Positions 31,465-40,611 of a DNA stretch of 44,600 nucleotides are shown here, one piece after another. The notes beneath the pieces were generated by a model. It searched no databases and had not been told where the DNA came from. It worked only from the letters and a program-made list of their open reading frames with translations. Position 1 is the stretch's first letter; each line of letters starts with the position of its first letter. The DNA lies in NCBI GenBank assembly GCA_045580165.1, contig JAZNNG010000078.1, positions 1 through 44,600 of the forward strand, written 5' to 3'. The stretch comes from UBA4717 sp045580165. GTDB lineage: Bacteria; Bacillota; Clostridia; Oscillospirales; CAG-272. Position numbers and translations under genes: made by a program.

Positions 31465-31974
31465 ATGAAAAACGGTATATACGAAAGCGCAATGAGGCTT
31501 GTTCGCAAATACAAGACGCGCGACCCCGAGCAAATTGCGCGGCTTCTCGGTGTAGAGGTTATATATAACCCCGACTTTTCTCGTCTGAAGGGCTTTTATA
31601 TCGTAATGAACAGAAAAAGGTACATAGTGGTCAACGATAACCTTGACGACAGTCAGAAGAGAATAGTTCTCTCACACGAGTTAGGGCATGACAGGCTTCA
31701 CCGAAGGCTTGCGGGAGACGCTGGACTTCAGGAATTTGTTTTGTACGATATGAAGAGCCGACCCGAATACGAGGCAAATCTTTTTGCCGCCGAGCTTTTG
31801 CTTGACGACGGCGAGATACTTGAGCTTGCGGGCTCGGGCTGCGATATTGAGGAAATATCAAAGATTCTTGAGACCGATATAAACCTTGTAGCTATAAAGA
31901 TTTCGGGAATGAATAACCGCGGATACAATTTCAACCCCGTGATACCCCCGAACAGAAAATTTCTTTCAGAGTAA
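31465..31974 (+). CDS. ImmA/IrrE-family metalloprotease (M78)
   Basis: 169 residues. Zinc motif H71-E72-L-G-H75 in S-H-E-L-G-H, with the third ligand Glu in E-Y-E-A-N-L-F-A-A-E near 101-110, the normal M78 layout. In ICEBs1 ImmA and Deinococcus PprI (IrrE), such proteases cleave their cognate XRE repressor after DNA damage. The gene follows the XRE gene by 24 bases with no good ribosome site close to the ATG, so expression may be low or coupled. Followed by a strong terminator. Confidence 0.92.
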   Translation: MKNGIYESAMRLVRKYKTRDPEQIARLLGVEVIYNPDFSRLKGFYIVMNRKRYIVVNDNLDDSQKRIVLSHELGHDRLHRRLAGDAGLQEFVLYDMKSRPEYEANLFAAELLLDDGEILELAGSGCDIEEISKILETDINLVAIKISGMNNRGYNFNPVIPPNRKFLSE

Positions 31975-31987
31975 AATTGTTTTCACA

Positions 31988-32016
31988 GTCCGCCGCTTGC
32001 GGCGGACCTTGTTTTG
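31988..32016 (+). terminator. Terminator after the ImmA-like gene
   Basis: Stem GTCCGCCGC / GCGGCGGAC with TT loop, followed by CTTGTTTTG. It closes the two-gene regulatory unit before the MATE gene. Confidence 0.82.
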
Positions 32017-32037
32017 TGAATTTTGAGGTAATGTCCA

Positions 32038-33450
32038 ATGTGGCTTTTTAGTGATAAAAAATTCTATTCGTCAATGTTAAGGCTTGCCGTGCCGATAGCA
32101 CTGCAGAATATGCTTGTCAGCTCGTTCACACTGGTAGATACCATTATGGTAGGTCAGCTTGGTGACACCGAGCTATCGGCGGTGGGAATGGCAGGACAGT
32201 GGAGCTGGCTCTTGCAGATACTCCTTTTCGGAATAGTTTCTGCAATGTCAATGTTCGTTTCGCAGTATTGGGGCGAGAAAAACATTGACGGAATACATAG
32301 ATCCTACGGAATAGCGCTCACCTCGGGCGCGGTGCTTGCCCTTGCGTTCACCTTGTCCGCGGCAGTTATTCCGGAGCGAGTAATGATGATATTCAACCGT
32401 GAAAGCGAGGTCGTAGCGGCGGGAGCAGCGTATCTCAGGATAGTGGCGTTTTCATACCCTGCGGTAATGCTTGGAAACATTATGTTTTCAATTCTTCGCT
32501 CGACCGAATGCGTAAGAGTGCCGATGTATATATCCGCGATGAGTACGGTGCTTAACGCGGTGTTCAACTACGGACTTATTTTCGGTAAGCTCGGTCTTCC
32601 CGAGCTTGGTATAGAGGGCGCGGCTATCGCTACCTGCATTTCGGCTTGGGCAAACCCCGTGCTTGCGGTAATTATTGCGATTTGGAAAAAGCTGCTTATT
32701 TTAGCATCGCCCGCCCGCATTTTCAGGTTTACGCGTGAGAGGATAAGAGAGTTTTATATAAAGGCAACACCCGTTATAGTGAACGAATCGCTATGGGGAC
32801 TCGGTACGTTTGTAATGACGCTTCTTTATTCTAACCTCGGAAGCGAATATTACGCCGCCGTCACCATACTCAAAACCTTTGAAAACATAGCGTTTACAGT
32901 ATTCATAGGTATCTGTAACGCATCCTGCGTAATGGTAGGTAAGGCAGTGGGCGCGGGAAAGATCAAGGAGGCGGTATCAAACGCAAAGAGAATGGCATTG
33001 CTCGTTCCCTTGGTCGCTCTTCCCATCGGCGCACTTATAATACTGTTCCGCGAGCAGCTCGTCCACCTTTTCAATATGAGTGGAAACATAACCGATGTAA
33101 CGCTGAATACTGCAATCGGTATTATCACGGTCTACGGAAGCTTTATAGCCATCAGAAACGTACCGTACATACAGGTCGTCGGCATATTTAGACCGGGAGG
33201 CGAGACCGTCAGAGGTCTTATCTACGAGCTTATATGCCTGTGGTGTATCGCAATTCCGGCAACCGCTATCTCGGCTTACGTTCTGAAGATCGACTTCGTT
33301 CTCGTTTACATAATAATGTATATGGCTGAGGACATTCCAAAGAGTATTCTTTGCATAAGATACTTCCTCACGGAAAAATGGATAAAGCCCGTAACCGACG
33401 TCGGCAGGGAAGGACTTGCCGCTTACCTCGCAGAGAAGGGCGAAAAATAA
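32038..33450 (+). CDS. MATE-family multidrug/cation antiporter
   Basis: 470 residues, twelve helices in two six-helix halves. N-terminal half has I-A-L-Q-N-M-L and V-D-T-I-M-V-G-Q-L-G, a typical MATE signature; second half repeats the pattern with V-N-E-S-L-W-G-L-G and L-Y-S-N-L-G. Exports cationic drugs or metabolites by sodium or proton exchange. No clear promoter lies in the 60-base gap after the ImmA terminator, so readthrough from upstream is possible. Ribosome site TGAGGTAATG. Confidence 0.92.
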   Translation: MWLFSDKKFYSSMLRLAVPIALQNMLVSSFTLVDTIMVGQLGDTELSAVGMAGQWSWLLQILLFGIVSAMSMFVSQYWGEKNIDGIHRSYGIALTSGAVLALAFTLSAAVIPERVMMIFNRESEVVAAGAAYLRIVAFSYPAVMLGNIMFSILRSTECVRVPMYISAMSTVLNAVFNYGLIFGKLGLPELGIEGAAIATCISAWANPVLAVIIAIWKKLLILASPARIFRFTRERIREFYIKATPVIVNESLWGLGTFVMTLLYSNLGSEYYAAVTILKTFENIAFTVFIGICNASCVMVGKAVGAGKIKEAVSNAKRMALLVPLVALPIGALIILFREQLVHLFNMSGNITDVTLNTAIGIITVYGSFIAIRNVPYIQVVGIFRPGGETVRGLIYELICLWCIAIPATAISAYVLKIDFVLVYIIMYMAEDIPKSILCIRYFLTEKWIKPVTDVGREGLAAYLAEKGEK

Positions 33451-33455
33451 TAGTG

Positions 33456-33486
33456 AAAAAGCTTCACGGACGTGAAGCTTTTTTGT
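33456..33486 (+). terminator. Terminator after the MATE gene
   Basis: Stem AAAAAGCTTCACG / CGTGAAGCTTTTT with a 2-base loop. Confidence 0.88.
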
Positions 33487-33542
33487 ATCCAATATAACTG
33501 TTTTCAGGGTGTCATTTTTCTCTCCCTTTATCCAAAAAACTA

Positions 33543-33571
33543 TTGCCTAAAGCTATAAAATATCGTATAAT
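33543..33571 (+). promoter_or_regulatory. Promoter of the GH3 glycosidase gene
   Basis: -35 TTGCCT (33543-33548), 17-bp spacer, -10 TATAAT (33566-33571), about 30 bases before the ATG; ribosome site GGAGG. Confidence 0.82.
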
Positions 33572-33601
33572 TATCAAAACTTGATTTGACGGAGGCAGAA
33601 A

Positions 33602-35770
33602 ATGTATAAAGATAAGACTCTTTCCCCCGAGGAGCGCGCACGCGACTTACTTTCAAAGATGACTCTCGACGAAAAATTCGCTCAGATGCATTTATACGGA
33701 AGTATGGATAAAGCATATAACGAGCTTATCGTAAACGGCGATCCCGAGCCTCGCGGCGGCACGTTTATGTATAATACACGCGAAAAAGTAAAAGAGGTTC
33801 AGGAATACGGCGTTAACAAGACAAGACTCGGTATTCCGCTTCTTTCGGCAATAGAGTCCTTACACGGAGTTATCCATCAGGATGCAACTGCATTTCCGCA
33901 GTGTGCAGGTCTTGGCGGAAGCTTTGACGAGGAGCTTGTCGGCAAAATGGCGGACGTTATAGGCTTCGAAGCAAGAGCACTGGGTATAAGACAGGTCTAC
34001 GCTCCCGACGTTGATACCGTGCGTGACCCAAGATGGGGAAGAACACAGGAATCGTACGGCGAGGACCCTTACTTAAACGGTGTTATGGGAAGCGCTTACG
34101 TCAAAGGAGTGCAGAAGCATAACGTTGCGGCTTGCGTAAAGCATTACACGGGCTACGGCGTAGGAGAGGGCGGTATCAACCTCGCACCCGCACACGTTGG
34201 TGAGCGAGAAATGCGTGAGGTAATGATAGAGCCGTTCAAAATGTGTATTGAGGCGGGCGCAATGTCAATAATGCCCGCGTACAATGAAATTGACGGTATA
34301 CCCGTCCACGCATCTAAAAAGGTGTTAAGACAAATACTCCGTGACGAGCTCGGCTTTGACGGTGTTACCGTTTCGGATTACGGCGGAGTCGATATGCTTA
34401 TGGGCTTCCACCGTATCGCCTCAACTCCGCTTGAAGCGGGCAAATTTGCTCTTGAAGCAGGCGTTGATATAGAAGCCGCAATGCCCTTCGGATATCTTGA
34501 CGATATGAAAAAAGAGATTATTGAGGGCAGAATGAGCATCGACCTCGTTGACGAGGCAGTGCTTCGTATACTTACTCTCAAGCTTAAGCTCGGACTCTTT
34601 GAAGATCCTTACGCAATAGACGAGGATATGGAAAAAATGCATAGCCCCGAGGCGATTGAGCTTTCGCGTAAGCTTGACGAGGAGTCAATACTTCTTCTTG
34701 AAAATGACGGAATACTTCCGCTTGATGAGAATAAAGTCGGCAAGGTTGCGGTTATCGGTAATAACGCGGACGCGCTCTTTATGGGTGATTATATCCAGCG
34801 TAACCCCCGTTGCGTAAGCTTCCTCGCCGGTATGAAGGCAAGACTCGGTGATGATAAGGTGCTTTATGCACGCGGCACGGGAACCGTACACGGCACTGAC
34901 GAAATGCGTGCCGAAGCGGTTGAAGCTGCAAAGAAAGCGGATACAGTTTTCCTTGTCCTCGGTGACGCGGCGACAGTCGGCGGCGGAGCAAACGCAGGTG
35001 CTGACAGCGGCGACGAGGTTGCCGTCGGTGATACCATCACCTGCAGTGAGGGCTTTGACAGAAGCGACCTCGTGCTAACACCCAATCAGAAAAAGCTCTT
35101 TGACGAGGTTGTCGCTCTCGGAAAGCCGACGATACTTATAGTTTACGGCGGACGTCCCTTTGCAATAAAGAAGGAGTCTGATAAATGCAGAGCATATATG
35201 TTCTGTTGGGGCGGAGGAGAGCAGAACGGTCACGCGTTCGCAAGCCTCATTTTCGGTGATATAACACCGTCTGCAAAGCTTGCAGTCTCGTTCCCGCAGT
35301 CGGTAGGCCACATCCCCTGCTACTATAACCATAAGCCAACCGCGCGCGGAAGCTTCTATAAACAGCACGGAAGCTACGATAACCCCGGACGCGACTACGT
35401 CCTCTCGTCACCCGACGCGCTCTATCCGTTCGGCTACGGACTTTCTTATACTAAGGTAAACTACTCCGACCTGAGAGCAGAGAAGTGTGCTGACGGTAAA
35501 GTAAACGTCAGCGTAACGGTAGAAAACGTGGGTAATTACGACATTAAGGAAAGTGTACTTTTGTTTGTGAGAGCACTCTATTGTCCGATAACACCATTCG
35601 TTAAGAAGCTCAGAAAGTTCAAGAAGGTAGAGCTTCCCGTGGGTGCAAAAAAGACGGTAGAATTCACACTTTCTGACGAAGACTTCACCTACATTGACGA
35701 AAATTATAAGACCGCAGTTCACAGAGGACCGCACAAAATAATGATAGACAATCTCGAAGTGGAGATATAA
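33602..35770 (+). CDS. Glycoside hydrolase family 3 enzyme (beta-glucosidase/xylosidase-like), intracellular
   Basis: 722 residues, no signal peptide. GH3 TIM barrel (about 1-310) with D-P-R-W-G-R-T-Q-E-S-Y-G-E-D-P near 141-155, K-H-Y near 180, and catalytic nucleophile Asp259 in V-S-D-Y-G-G. The alpha/beta sandwich (about 350-590) and a fibronectin-III-like C-terminus (from about 620) follow. It hydrolyses beta-linked gluco- or xylo-oligosaccharides taken into the cell. Monocistronic, with terminator; 4 kb left of the carbohydrate cluster. Confidence 0.92.
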   Translation: MYKDKTLSPEERARDLLSKMTLDEKFAQMHLYGSMDKAYNELIVNGDPEPRGGTFMYNTREKVKEVQEYGVNKTRLGIPLLSAIESLHGVIHQDATAFPQCAGLGGSFDEELVGKMADVIGFEARALGIRQVYAPDVDTVRDPRWGRTQESYGEDPYLNGVMGSAYVKGVQKHNVAACVKHYTGYGVGEGGINLAPAHVGEREMREVMIEPFKMCIEAGAMSIMPAYNEIDGIPVHASKKVLRQILRDELGFDGVTVSDYGGVDMLMGFHRIASTPLEAGKFALEAGVDIEAAMPFGYLDDMKKEIIEGRMSIDLVDEAVLRILTLKLKLGLFEDPYAIDEDMEKMHSPEAIELSRKLDEESILLLENDGILPLDENKVGKVAVIGNNADALFMGDYIQRNPRCVSFLAGMKARLGDDKVLYARGTGTVHGTDEMRAEAVEAAKKADTVFLVLGDAATVGGGANAGADSGDEVAVGDTITCSEGFDRSDLVLTPNQKKLFDEVVALGKPTILIVYGGRPFAIKKESDKCRAYMFCWGGGEQNGHAFASLIFGDITPSAKLAVSFPQSVGHIPCYYNHKPTARGSFYKQHGSYDNPGRDYVLSSPDALYPFGYGLSYTKVNYSDLRAEKCADGKVNVSVTVENVGNYDIKESVLLFVRALYCPITPFVKKLRKFKKVELPVGAKKTVEFTLSDEDFTYIDENYKTAVHRGPHKIMIDNLEVEI

Positions 35771-35774
35771 TGAA

Positions 35775-35824
35775 AAAAGGCTGAGTTATAAGCTTTTAAT
35801 TAAGCGAATAACTCGGCCTTTTGC
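35775..35824. terminator. Terminator after GH3 gene
   Basis: Long stem AAAAGGC-GAGTTAT / ATAACTC-GCCTTTT with a large AT-rich loop. It also faces the leftward MmeI-like gene ending at 35855. Confidence 0.75.
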
Positions 35825-35854
35825 TATGAAATTTTGTTAAACAAACGTAAACTG

Positions 35855-38629
35855 TTATTTTGTTAATTTTTGATACATCTTCATAAGTTCGGCCACACAC
35901 GCAGATTCGGTGTTGAGCTTGCCCCAAAAGCCGTAGGCTTGCATAACTGCTTTGTCGTTGGCTTGGTGTGCTTTGCGGAGTTCGGGCGGCATAGCAACCT
36001 CATCGTAGAGGTCTGCGAGAGAGCAATCGGGATAGAGCGCACGTGCATCAAGAATAGCCTGCGCCGTTTCCTCAATTTTCTTTTTCTGTTCGTCGGTTGG
36101 ATTGCACCACGGGAAATTATTATATACGACGTCCTTTGAGTATCTATACCGCATCTCCAATCTTCCACATACAGCACGAGTCCACGCCATATGAACATTC
36201 GACATCATAACTCCAAAATGATACAGTTCTGCATTAGGGATAATCTGAACGGCATCATTAACAATGATTTCGGGATTTACAAAGCCGAAAGGAATATATT
36301 TTCTATTCTCGGAAGAATGACGCGGAATGATTATATATGGGCTGTCGGGATGGCGAATCTCTTGGAATAATGTCGGAGTGTCAGCACTTCTGCGAGTAGC
36401 GTCTTTGGTACTGCTCAATCTAAATTCGCGTACCTTTTCAACGCGATCTCTGATAAAGGCAGAGCTTCGTAATTCTGCAGGAGTAATTCCAACAAGCCAC
36501 AAACAATAACGTGCCTTGTTGTTGATATATTCAGCTGCACCATAGATTTGGCGGACGTATTTGAGTGCAGATGGCTCTTTTTTAGCCAAGGCTGCATATT
36601 CATCGGGGGTTAAAAACAGAAAACCGCCATCCGTAGGTTTGTTTCCATACACCATCTGCGGCACATCACAGATGGATTGGGTTCTGCTTTCTATAAAAAC
36701 TGTCGGCGCAGAAATCAGATATGCGTTGATATTATCAACAAGCTGTAATCTCTCAGAAGAATAGAGTTGCTTTTGCTTATAATTGGGCGCGGCACTAAAG
36801 CCCACGATTACACAATGTACGTGCGCTTTGATACTTGCCTCGCTGTCCCAACGGAATGTGCGATGAGCAAAATCAATATGAATATTGAAACGGTCATAAA
36901 GCGGTTTCCATACTCCTGCAACCTGTTCGCCCTGCGTGATGGAATTGGTGGAAACAAATGCAGCACGGATATTTGTACCCTCCATCATAGACGCTGCTTT
37001 GAAGTACCAACCCGAAACATAGTCAATCTTTCCTGCCGTTTTATACGGCTTGCCTTTTTCGTCAACATAGATGGAAAGAATGTCTTTCTTCTGTTCTTCG
37101 TTCTGCAAGGAATATCCGATAAACGGAGGATTACCCATAATGTAAGTCAGCTTGTCCTTGGGAACAACACTTTCCCAATCAGTACGGAGCGCGTTACCTT
37201 CAACGATATTCGCATAGGATTTCAGCGGTAAGAAATCAAGGTTAGTGTTCATTACTTCCTCGGTTTCTTTCATCATCTGCGATTCCGCAATCCAAAGAGC
37301 TGTCTTTGCAACGGTTACGGCAAAGTCGTTGATCTCAATACCGTAGAACTGACCGATAGATACCTTAATAATATCACCAAAATCAAGTAGCATTTGTCCG
37401 CCGGTGCACAAGAGCAAAGCCTCGTTTTCCAAACGGCGCAGGGATATGTATGTTTCGGTCAAAAAATTACCGGAACCGCAAGCGGGATCGAAAAAAGTAA
37501 GCTTTGATAGCTTTTCACGGAAGGCTTCTGCCTTATCATTACGGATTTTCGGCACCTTCAAAGCCTTAATTTCATCAAACTCCTCGCGAAGCTCGTCGAG
37601 GAACAAAGGATCAATGACCTTATGAATATTTTCAATAGATGTATAGTGCATACCGCCACTGCGACGGGTTTCGGGGTTCAACGTGGACTCAAATACCGCG
37701 CCAAAAATCGTAGGGCTGATTTGAGACCAATCGAAATCCTCGCTTGCTTTGTGCAAAAGCAGGTCAACAATTTCTTGTGTAAAATTAGGAATTTCAATAT
37801 TCTTATCTGCAAACAAGCCACCGTTTACATACGGGAAGGATGCCAAAAACTCGTCCATATAAGGATCGCGATCCTCCGTCTTGGTGTCGAGAACACGGAA
37901 CAATTCTATAAGTGCGCGGCGCACATCCTTCGGTACAAAGCTCTTGATATAATTGTGGAATTTGAGGTGTTCTCCAAAGATGCCCGAATCCTCTGCATAA
38001 AGGCAGAAAACAAGGCGCACGCAAAGAATGTTAAGGCTGTGAAGTGACGCCTTATCATCGGGGTGTATGTACTGCTTCAGAATGGCATCGTATAGTTTTC
38101 CGACAAGTTCACCAGCTTGAATGGAAATCTGCTCCTCGCGATGCAAAAGCTCGCTTTTTTCCTCAACTAGAAACTCTAAGCGGTAGTATTCCTTCGCAAG
38201 ATCCTTAAGCATTATGCTTTCCGGCTCTCCCGTTGGTTTTTCCATATCATAAATAAGAAATTCTTCAAAATTGCAAGTGATAATCCAACGAGGGCGCTTG
38301 GAATACGGCAACGCAGCTGAGTATCTTTGCGCTTGCTGAAAAGGATTGAGCAACGTACCATCCGATTGACGAATGTTGCTACGAAGGTTCAGTCCCTTCT
38401 TTTTCTGTTCAATAAGAACGTGAGTGGATGGAATATGTCCGTCAATAAAGCTCGTGTGGTCGAGCTTCACACGTTCCTCGAAAAGTATAAACTTTTCGGG
38501 TTCCGCAACGCCGAGAACGTCGCGAACAAGAGCAAGCCAAAAGGATTGGCTGTCGCTCTTTTCGTCACCACGGTCTTTCCAGTATTCAGAGAAGGCTTTC
38601 GCTGCTTTCTTTCTATCTGTATCTGTCAT
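35855..38629 (-). CDS. MmeI-like type IIL restriction-modification enzyme
   Basis: 924 residues, single polypeptide with all functions. N-terminal nuclease: Asp63-x10-Glu74-Q-Lys76 in F-I-D-G and I-E-Q-K-K, close to MmeI D70-x9-E80-x-K82. A helical spacer is followed by the methyltransferase with F-D-P-A-C-G-S-G-N-F at 380-389 and N-P-P-F at 500-503 (N6-adenine type), then a target-recognition region from about 620 to 830. MmeI-type enzymes methylate one strand and cut about 20 bases away. Start ATG 38629 has GGAGA eight bases upstream; TTG 38650 overlaps that site. It stands alone with no separate R or M gene. Target sequence cannot be predicted by eye. Confidence 0.9.
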   Translation of the reverse strand: MTDTDRKKAAKAFSEYWKDRGDEKSDSQSFWLALVRDVLGVAEPEKFILFEERVKLDHTSFIDGHIPSTHVLIEQKKKGLNLRSNIRQSDGTLLNPFQQAQRYSAALPYSKRPRWIITCNFEEFLIYDMEKPTGEPESIMLKDLAKEYYRLEFLVEEKSELLHREEQISIQAGELVGKLYDAILKQYIHPDDKASLHSLNILCVRLVFCLYAEDSGIFGEHLKFHNYIKSFVPKDVRRALIELFRVLDTKTEDRDPYMDEFLASFPYVNGGLFADKNIEIPNFTQEIVDLLLHKASEDFDWSQISPTIFGAVFESTLNPETRRSGGMHYTSIENIHKVIDPLFLDELREEFDEIKALKVPKIRNDKAEAFREKLSKLTFFDPACGSGNFLTETYISLRRLENEALLLCTGGQMLLDFGDIIKVSIGQFYGIEINDFAVTVAKTALWIAESQMMKETEEVMNTNLDFLPLKSYANIVEGNALRTDWESVVPKDKLTYIMGNPPFIGYSLQNEEQKKDILSIYVDEKGKPYKTAGKIDYVSGWYFKAASMMEGTNIRAAFVSTNSITQGEQVAGVWKPLYDRFNIHIDFAHRTFRWDSEASIKAHVHCVIVGFSAAPNYKQKQLYSSERLQLVDNINAYLISAPTVFIESRTQSICDVPQMVYGNKPTDGGFLFLTPDEYAALAKKEPSALKYVRQIYGAAEYINNKARYCLWLVGITPAELRSSAFIRDRVEKVREFRLSSTKDATRRSADTPTLFQEIRHPDSPYIIIPRHSSENRKYIPFGFVNPEIIVNDAVQIIPNAELYHFGVMMSNVHMAWTRAVCGRLEMRYRYSKDVVYNNFPWCNPTDEQKKKIEETAQAILDARALYPDCSLADLYDEVAMPPELRKAHQANDKAVMQAYGFWGKLNTESACVAELMKMYQKLTK

Positions 38630-38743
38630 CACAATATCTCCTATAATCAAAATGCACTTTCTTCAGCCTTTTTGCGATATACAACAAAACTGCCTTTTCC
38701 GTATTTTAAGAAATTTTTCCGTTTATACAATTTTATATTATAT

Positions 38744-38772
38744 ATTATATCATATTTCTTTGCTTTTTTCAA
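38744..38772 (-). promoter_or_regulatory. Promoter of the MmeI-like gene
   Basis: Read leftward: -35 TTGAAA (38767-38772), 17-bp spacer, -10 TATAAT (38744-38749), giving a leader of about 110 bases. The gap 38630-38929 is otherwise AT-rich without a supported gene; open frames on the plus strand there run antisense into the MmeI-like gene. Confidence 0.72.
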
Positions 38773-38857
38773 CGTATTATTGCGGATTTGTCCGGAGTTG
38801 AATCGAGATTATTTCCAAATTGCCGAATTTGATTTGTCTATTGAAAATTCACATAAC

Positions 38858-38906
38858 AAAAAACATAGTACAGAACTCAAATGAATTCTATACTATGGCT
38901 TTTTGT
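38858..38906. terminator. Terminator of the AraC-family gene
   Basis: CATAGTACAGAA and TTCTATACTATG form an imperfect stem with A- and T-rich flanks on both sides; it lies about 25-70 bases past the stop of the leftward araC-type gene. Confidence 0.6.
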
Positions 38907-38929
38907 TTTTCTAAATCGGTGCGTCTTTT

Positions 38930-39718
38930 TTACTTCCACTCATTCTCGGGAATAATATCTCTGAACTCGCTCGGTGATACGCCGTAATGCTTTTTGAAAA
39001 GCTTGCTGAAATACTTGACGTCATTGAAGCCCGATTTATCGCTCACCTCAAGAATGGTGTAAAGTCGGCTTTGCAGTAGCTGAGATGCGTATTCGAGTCT
39101 GAGATTTATCACGTACTGCGCGGGAGACACCCCGTGTATCTCCTTGAAAAGCTTTCTGAAATAGGTGTCCGACACCGCGCACATAGATGCAAGCTCGGAT
39201 ATATTCATTTGCTCGCTTCTGTAATGCGAGTGTATGTAGCTTATCGCCGCCTTCAGCTTTTCGTTTTGGGTAACCGCAGATAGGGTGTCCTCGTGCGCCT
39301 GAAGATTCAATTGATGCAAAAGATTATAAAACAGGGAGATACATTTGTATCTGTATCCCTGCTTTTTTTCTTTCCACTCGCGGTACATCTCCTCGATAAG
39401 TCGGGTTATTACCTCATAGTTGTCGACCGATATTACCTCAGGTCTGTTCTTTGGCGAAAAACTGTAATTTATAAAATGTATTGCAAGAACCGTTTCACCC
39501 TCGGTCTCCTGAGAATAGGTCTTATTTTTCGGCAGATACAGTACGTCTCCGTGACCTACTTCAAACTCGGTGTTGCCGCTTTTGAATTTAGCACTTCCGT
39601 CAAGACGTATGCTTATACTGTCGTAGCTTCGCTCAAAGCTGTAGCCTGCACCCGCACCGCGCTTTATTTTGAATATTCCAAGCAGCTCAAGTGAGAGCTG
39701 AGTTTCGGCAAAAAACAT
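38930..39718 (-). CDS. AraC-family transcriptional regulator with cupin sensor
   Basis: 262 residues. N-terminal cupin-like ligand domain at about 10-90 (V-G-H-G-D-V-L-Y-L-P), linker, then two HTH motifs at about 165-262: I-S-E-L-A-S-M-C-A-V-S-D-T-Y-F-R-K-L-F-K and the signature L-E-V-S-D-K-S-G-F-N-D-V-K-Y-F-S-K-L-F-K. Such regulators normally activate a divergent sugar operon when a sugar binds. Divergent from the carbohydrate operon starting at 39878. Confidence 0.92.
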   Translation of the reverse strand: MFFAETQLSLELLGIFKIKRGAGAGYSFERSYDSISIRLDGSAKFKSGNTEFEVGHGDVLYLPKNKTYSQETEGETVLAIHFINYSFSPKNRPEVISVDNYEVITRLIEEMYREWKEKKQGYRYKCISLFYNLLHQLNLQAHEDTLSAVTQNEKLKAAISYIHSHYRSEQMNISELASMCAVSDTYFRKLFKEIHGVSPAQYVINLRLEYASQLLQSRLYTILEVSDKSGFNDVKYFSKLFKKHYGVSPSEFRDIIPENEWK

Positions 39719-39754
39719 ATTCGGAAAATACCCGTCCTTTCAGCCGTTTTATTT

Positions 39755-39783
39755 ATTTTACTACTTGATTTTGCTTTTGTCAA
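39755..39783 (-). promoter_or_regulatory. Promoter of the AraC-family gene
   Basis: Read leftward: -35 TTGACA (39778-39783), 17-bp spacer, -10 TAAAAT (39755-39760). Confidence 0.75.
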
Positions 39784-39819
39784 GTTTCGTTTTGTGCACC
39801 TATTATGCCGTTTTGTCGG

Positions 39820-39848
39820 TTGTTAATTTTTATGATGTATTGTAAGAT
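39820..39848 (+). promoter_or_regulatory. Promoter of the carbohydrate operon
   Basis: -35 TTGTTA (39820-39825), 17-bp spacer, -10 TAAGAT (39843-39848). The boxes deviate from consensus, as expected for an activator-dependent promoter under the divergent AraC-type protein. Confidence 0.6.
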
Positions 39849-39877
39849 CTAATCAGTAAGAGTAAAGGGGAATAACT

Positions 39878-40603
39878 ATGCTTATCGACGCTTATTATAA
39901 GGAAACTCTCGCGGTGCTCGAAAAGATAAAAAGCACCCAATCAGACAAAATGGAAAATGCGGCAGAAATGGTCGCCGAAACGATAAAGAACGACGGAATT
40001 ATTTACATATTCGGATGCGGACATTCCCACCTCATCGCGCTTGACAGCTTCTACCGTGCAGGCGGTCTTGCAAACGTCAGCGCAGTGCTTGATACCGACC
40101 TAATGCTTCATAACGGTGCGGCAAAATCAAGCCACATGGAAAAAATGCAGGGAATATCCGAGGCAATAATCAAGAGATACTGTATGACACCCAAGGATAT
40201 ATTCATCGTAGTGTCCACCTCGGGTAAAAACGCAGTTCCCGTTGAGGCGGCAATTGAAGCAAGAAAGCTCGGTGTGCCCACCATCGGCATACTTTCCTCA
40301 GAGTACTTTGCCGACAAGCCGAAATTCGGAAAGCATCTATACGAAAATGTTGACCTTTATATCGACAACTGTATCGCACACGGCGACGCGGTGGTCGGCA
40401 TATACAATTCTCCCGTAAAGATGGGCAGCATCTCAACGACGGCAGGCTCGTTCATTATGCAGTCGGTTCTTCTTGAAGCGGCTGACATAGCGGCTCGCTC
40501 GGGTGCAGAGCTTCCCATATATATGAGCAGTAACGTAGAGGGTGGAGGAGAGTACAATAAAGCGATAGTTGACAAGTTCCTGCCCAGAATAAAGCATCTG
40601 TGA
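39878..40603 (+). CDS. SIS-domain phosphosugar-binding protein (UPF0309-like)
   Basis: 241 residues, one SIS domain. Characteristic elements: I-F-G-C-G-H-S-H-L near 44-52 and V-V-S-T-S-G-K-N-A-V-P near 108-118, which bind sugar phosphates, and a late N-S-P-V-K-M-G-S. Relatives are sugar-phosphate isomerases or etherases of uncertain specificity. First gene of the operon, eight bases before the PfkB kinase, which fits phosphorylated amino sugar or hexose metabolism. Ribosome site AAAGGGG. Confidence 0.85.
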   Translation: MLIDAYYKETLAVLEKIKSTQSDKMENAAEMVAETIKNDGIIYIFGCGHSHLIALDSFYRAGGLANVSAVLDTDLMLHNGAAKSSHMEKMQGISEAIIKRYCMTPKDIFIVVSTSGKNAVPVEAAIEARKLGVPTIGILSSEYFADKPKFGKHLYENVDLYIDNCIAHGDAVVGIYNSPVKMGSISTTAGSFIMQSVLLEAADIAARSGAELPIYMSSNVEGGGEYNKAIVDKFLPRIKHL

Positions 40604-40611
40604 GGTAATAT

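Noticed and set aside
38327..38884. A 185-codon plus-strand frame between the MmeI-like and AraC genes
   Set aside because: Its first half is antisense to the well-supported MmeI-like N-terminus and the rest is AT-rich sequence with promoter and terminator signals on the other strand.
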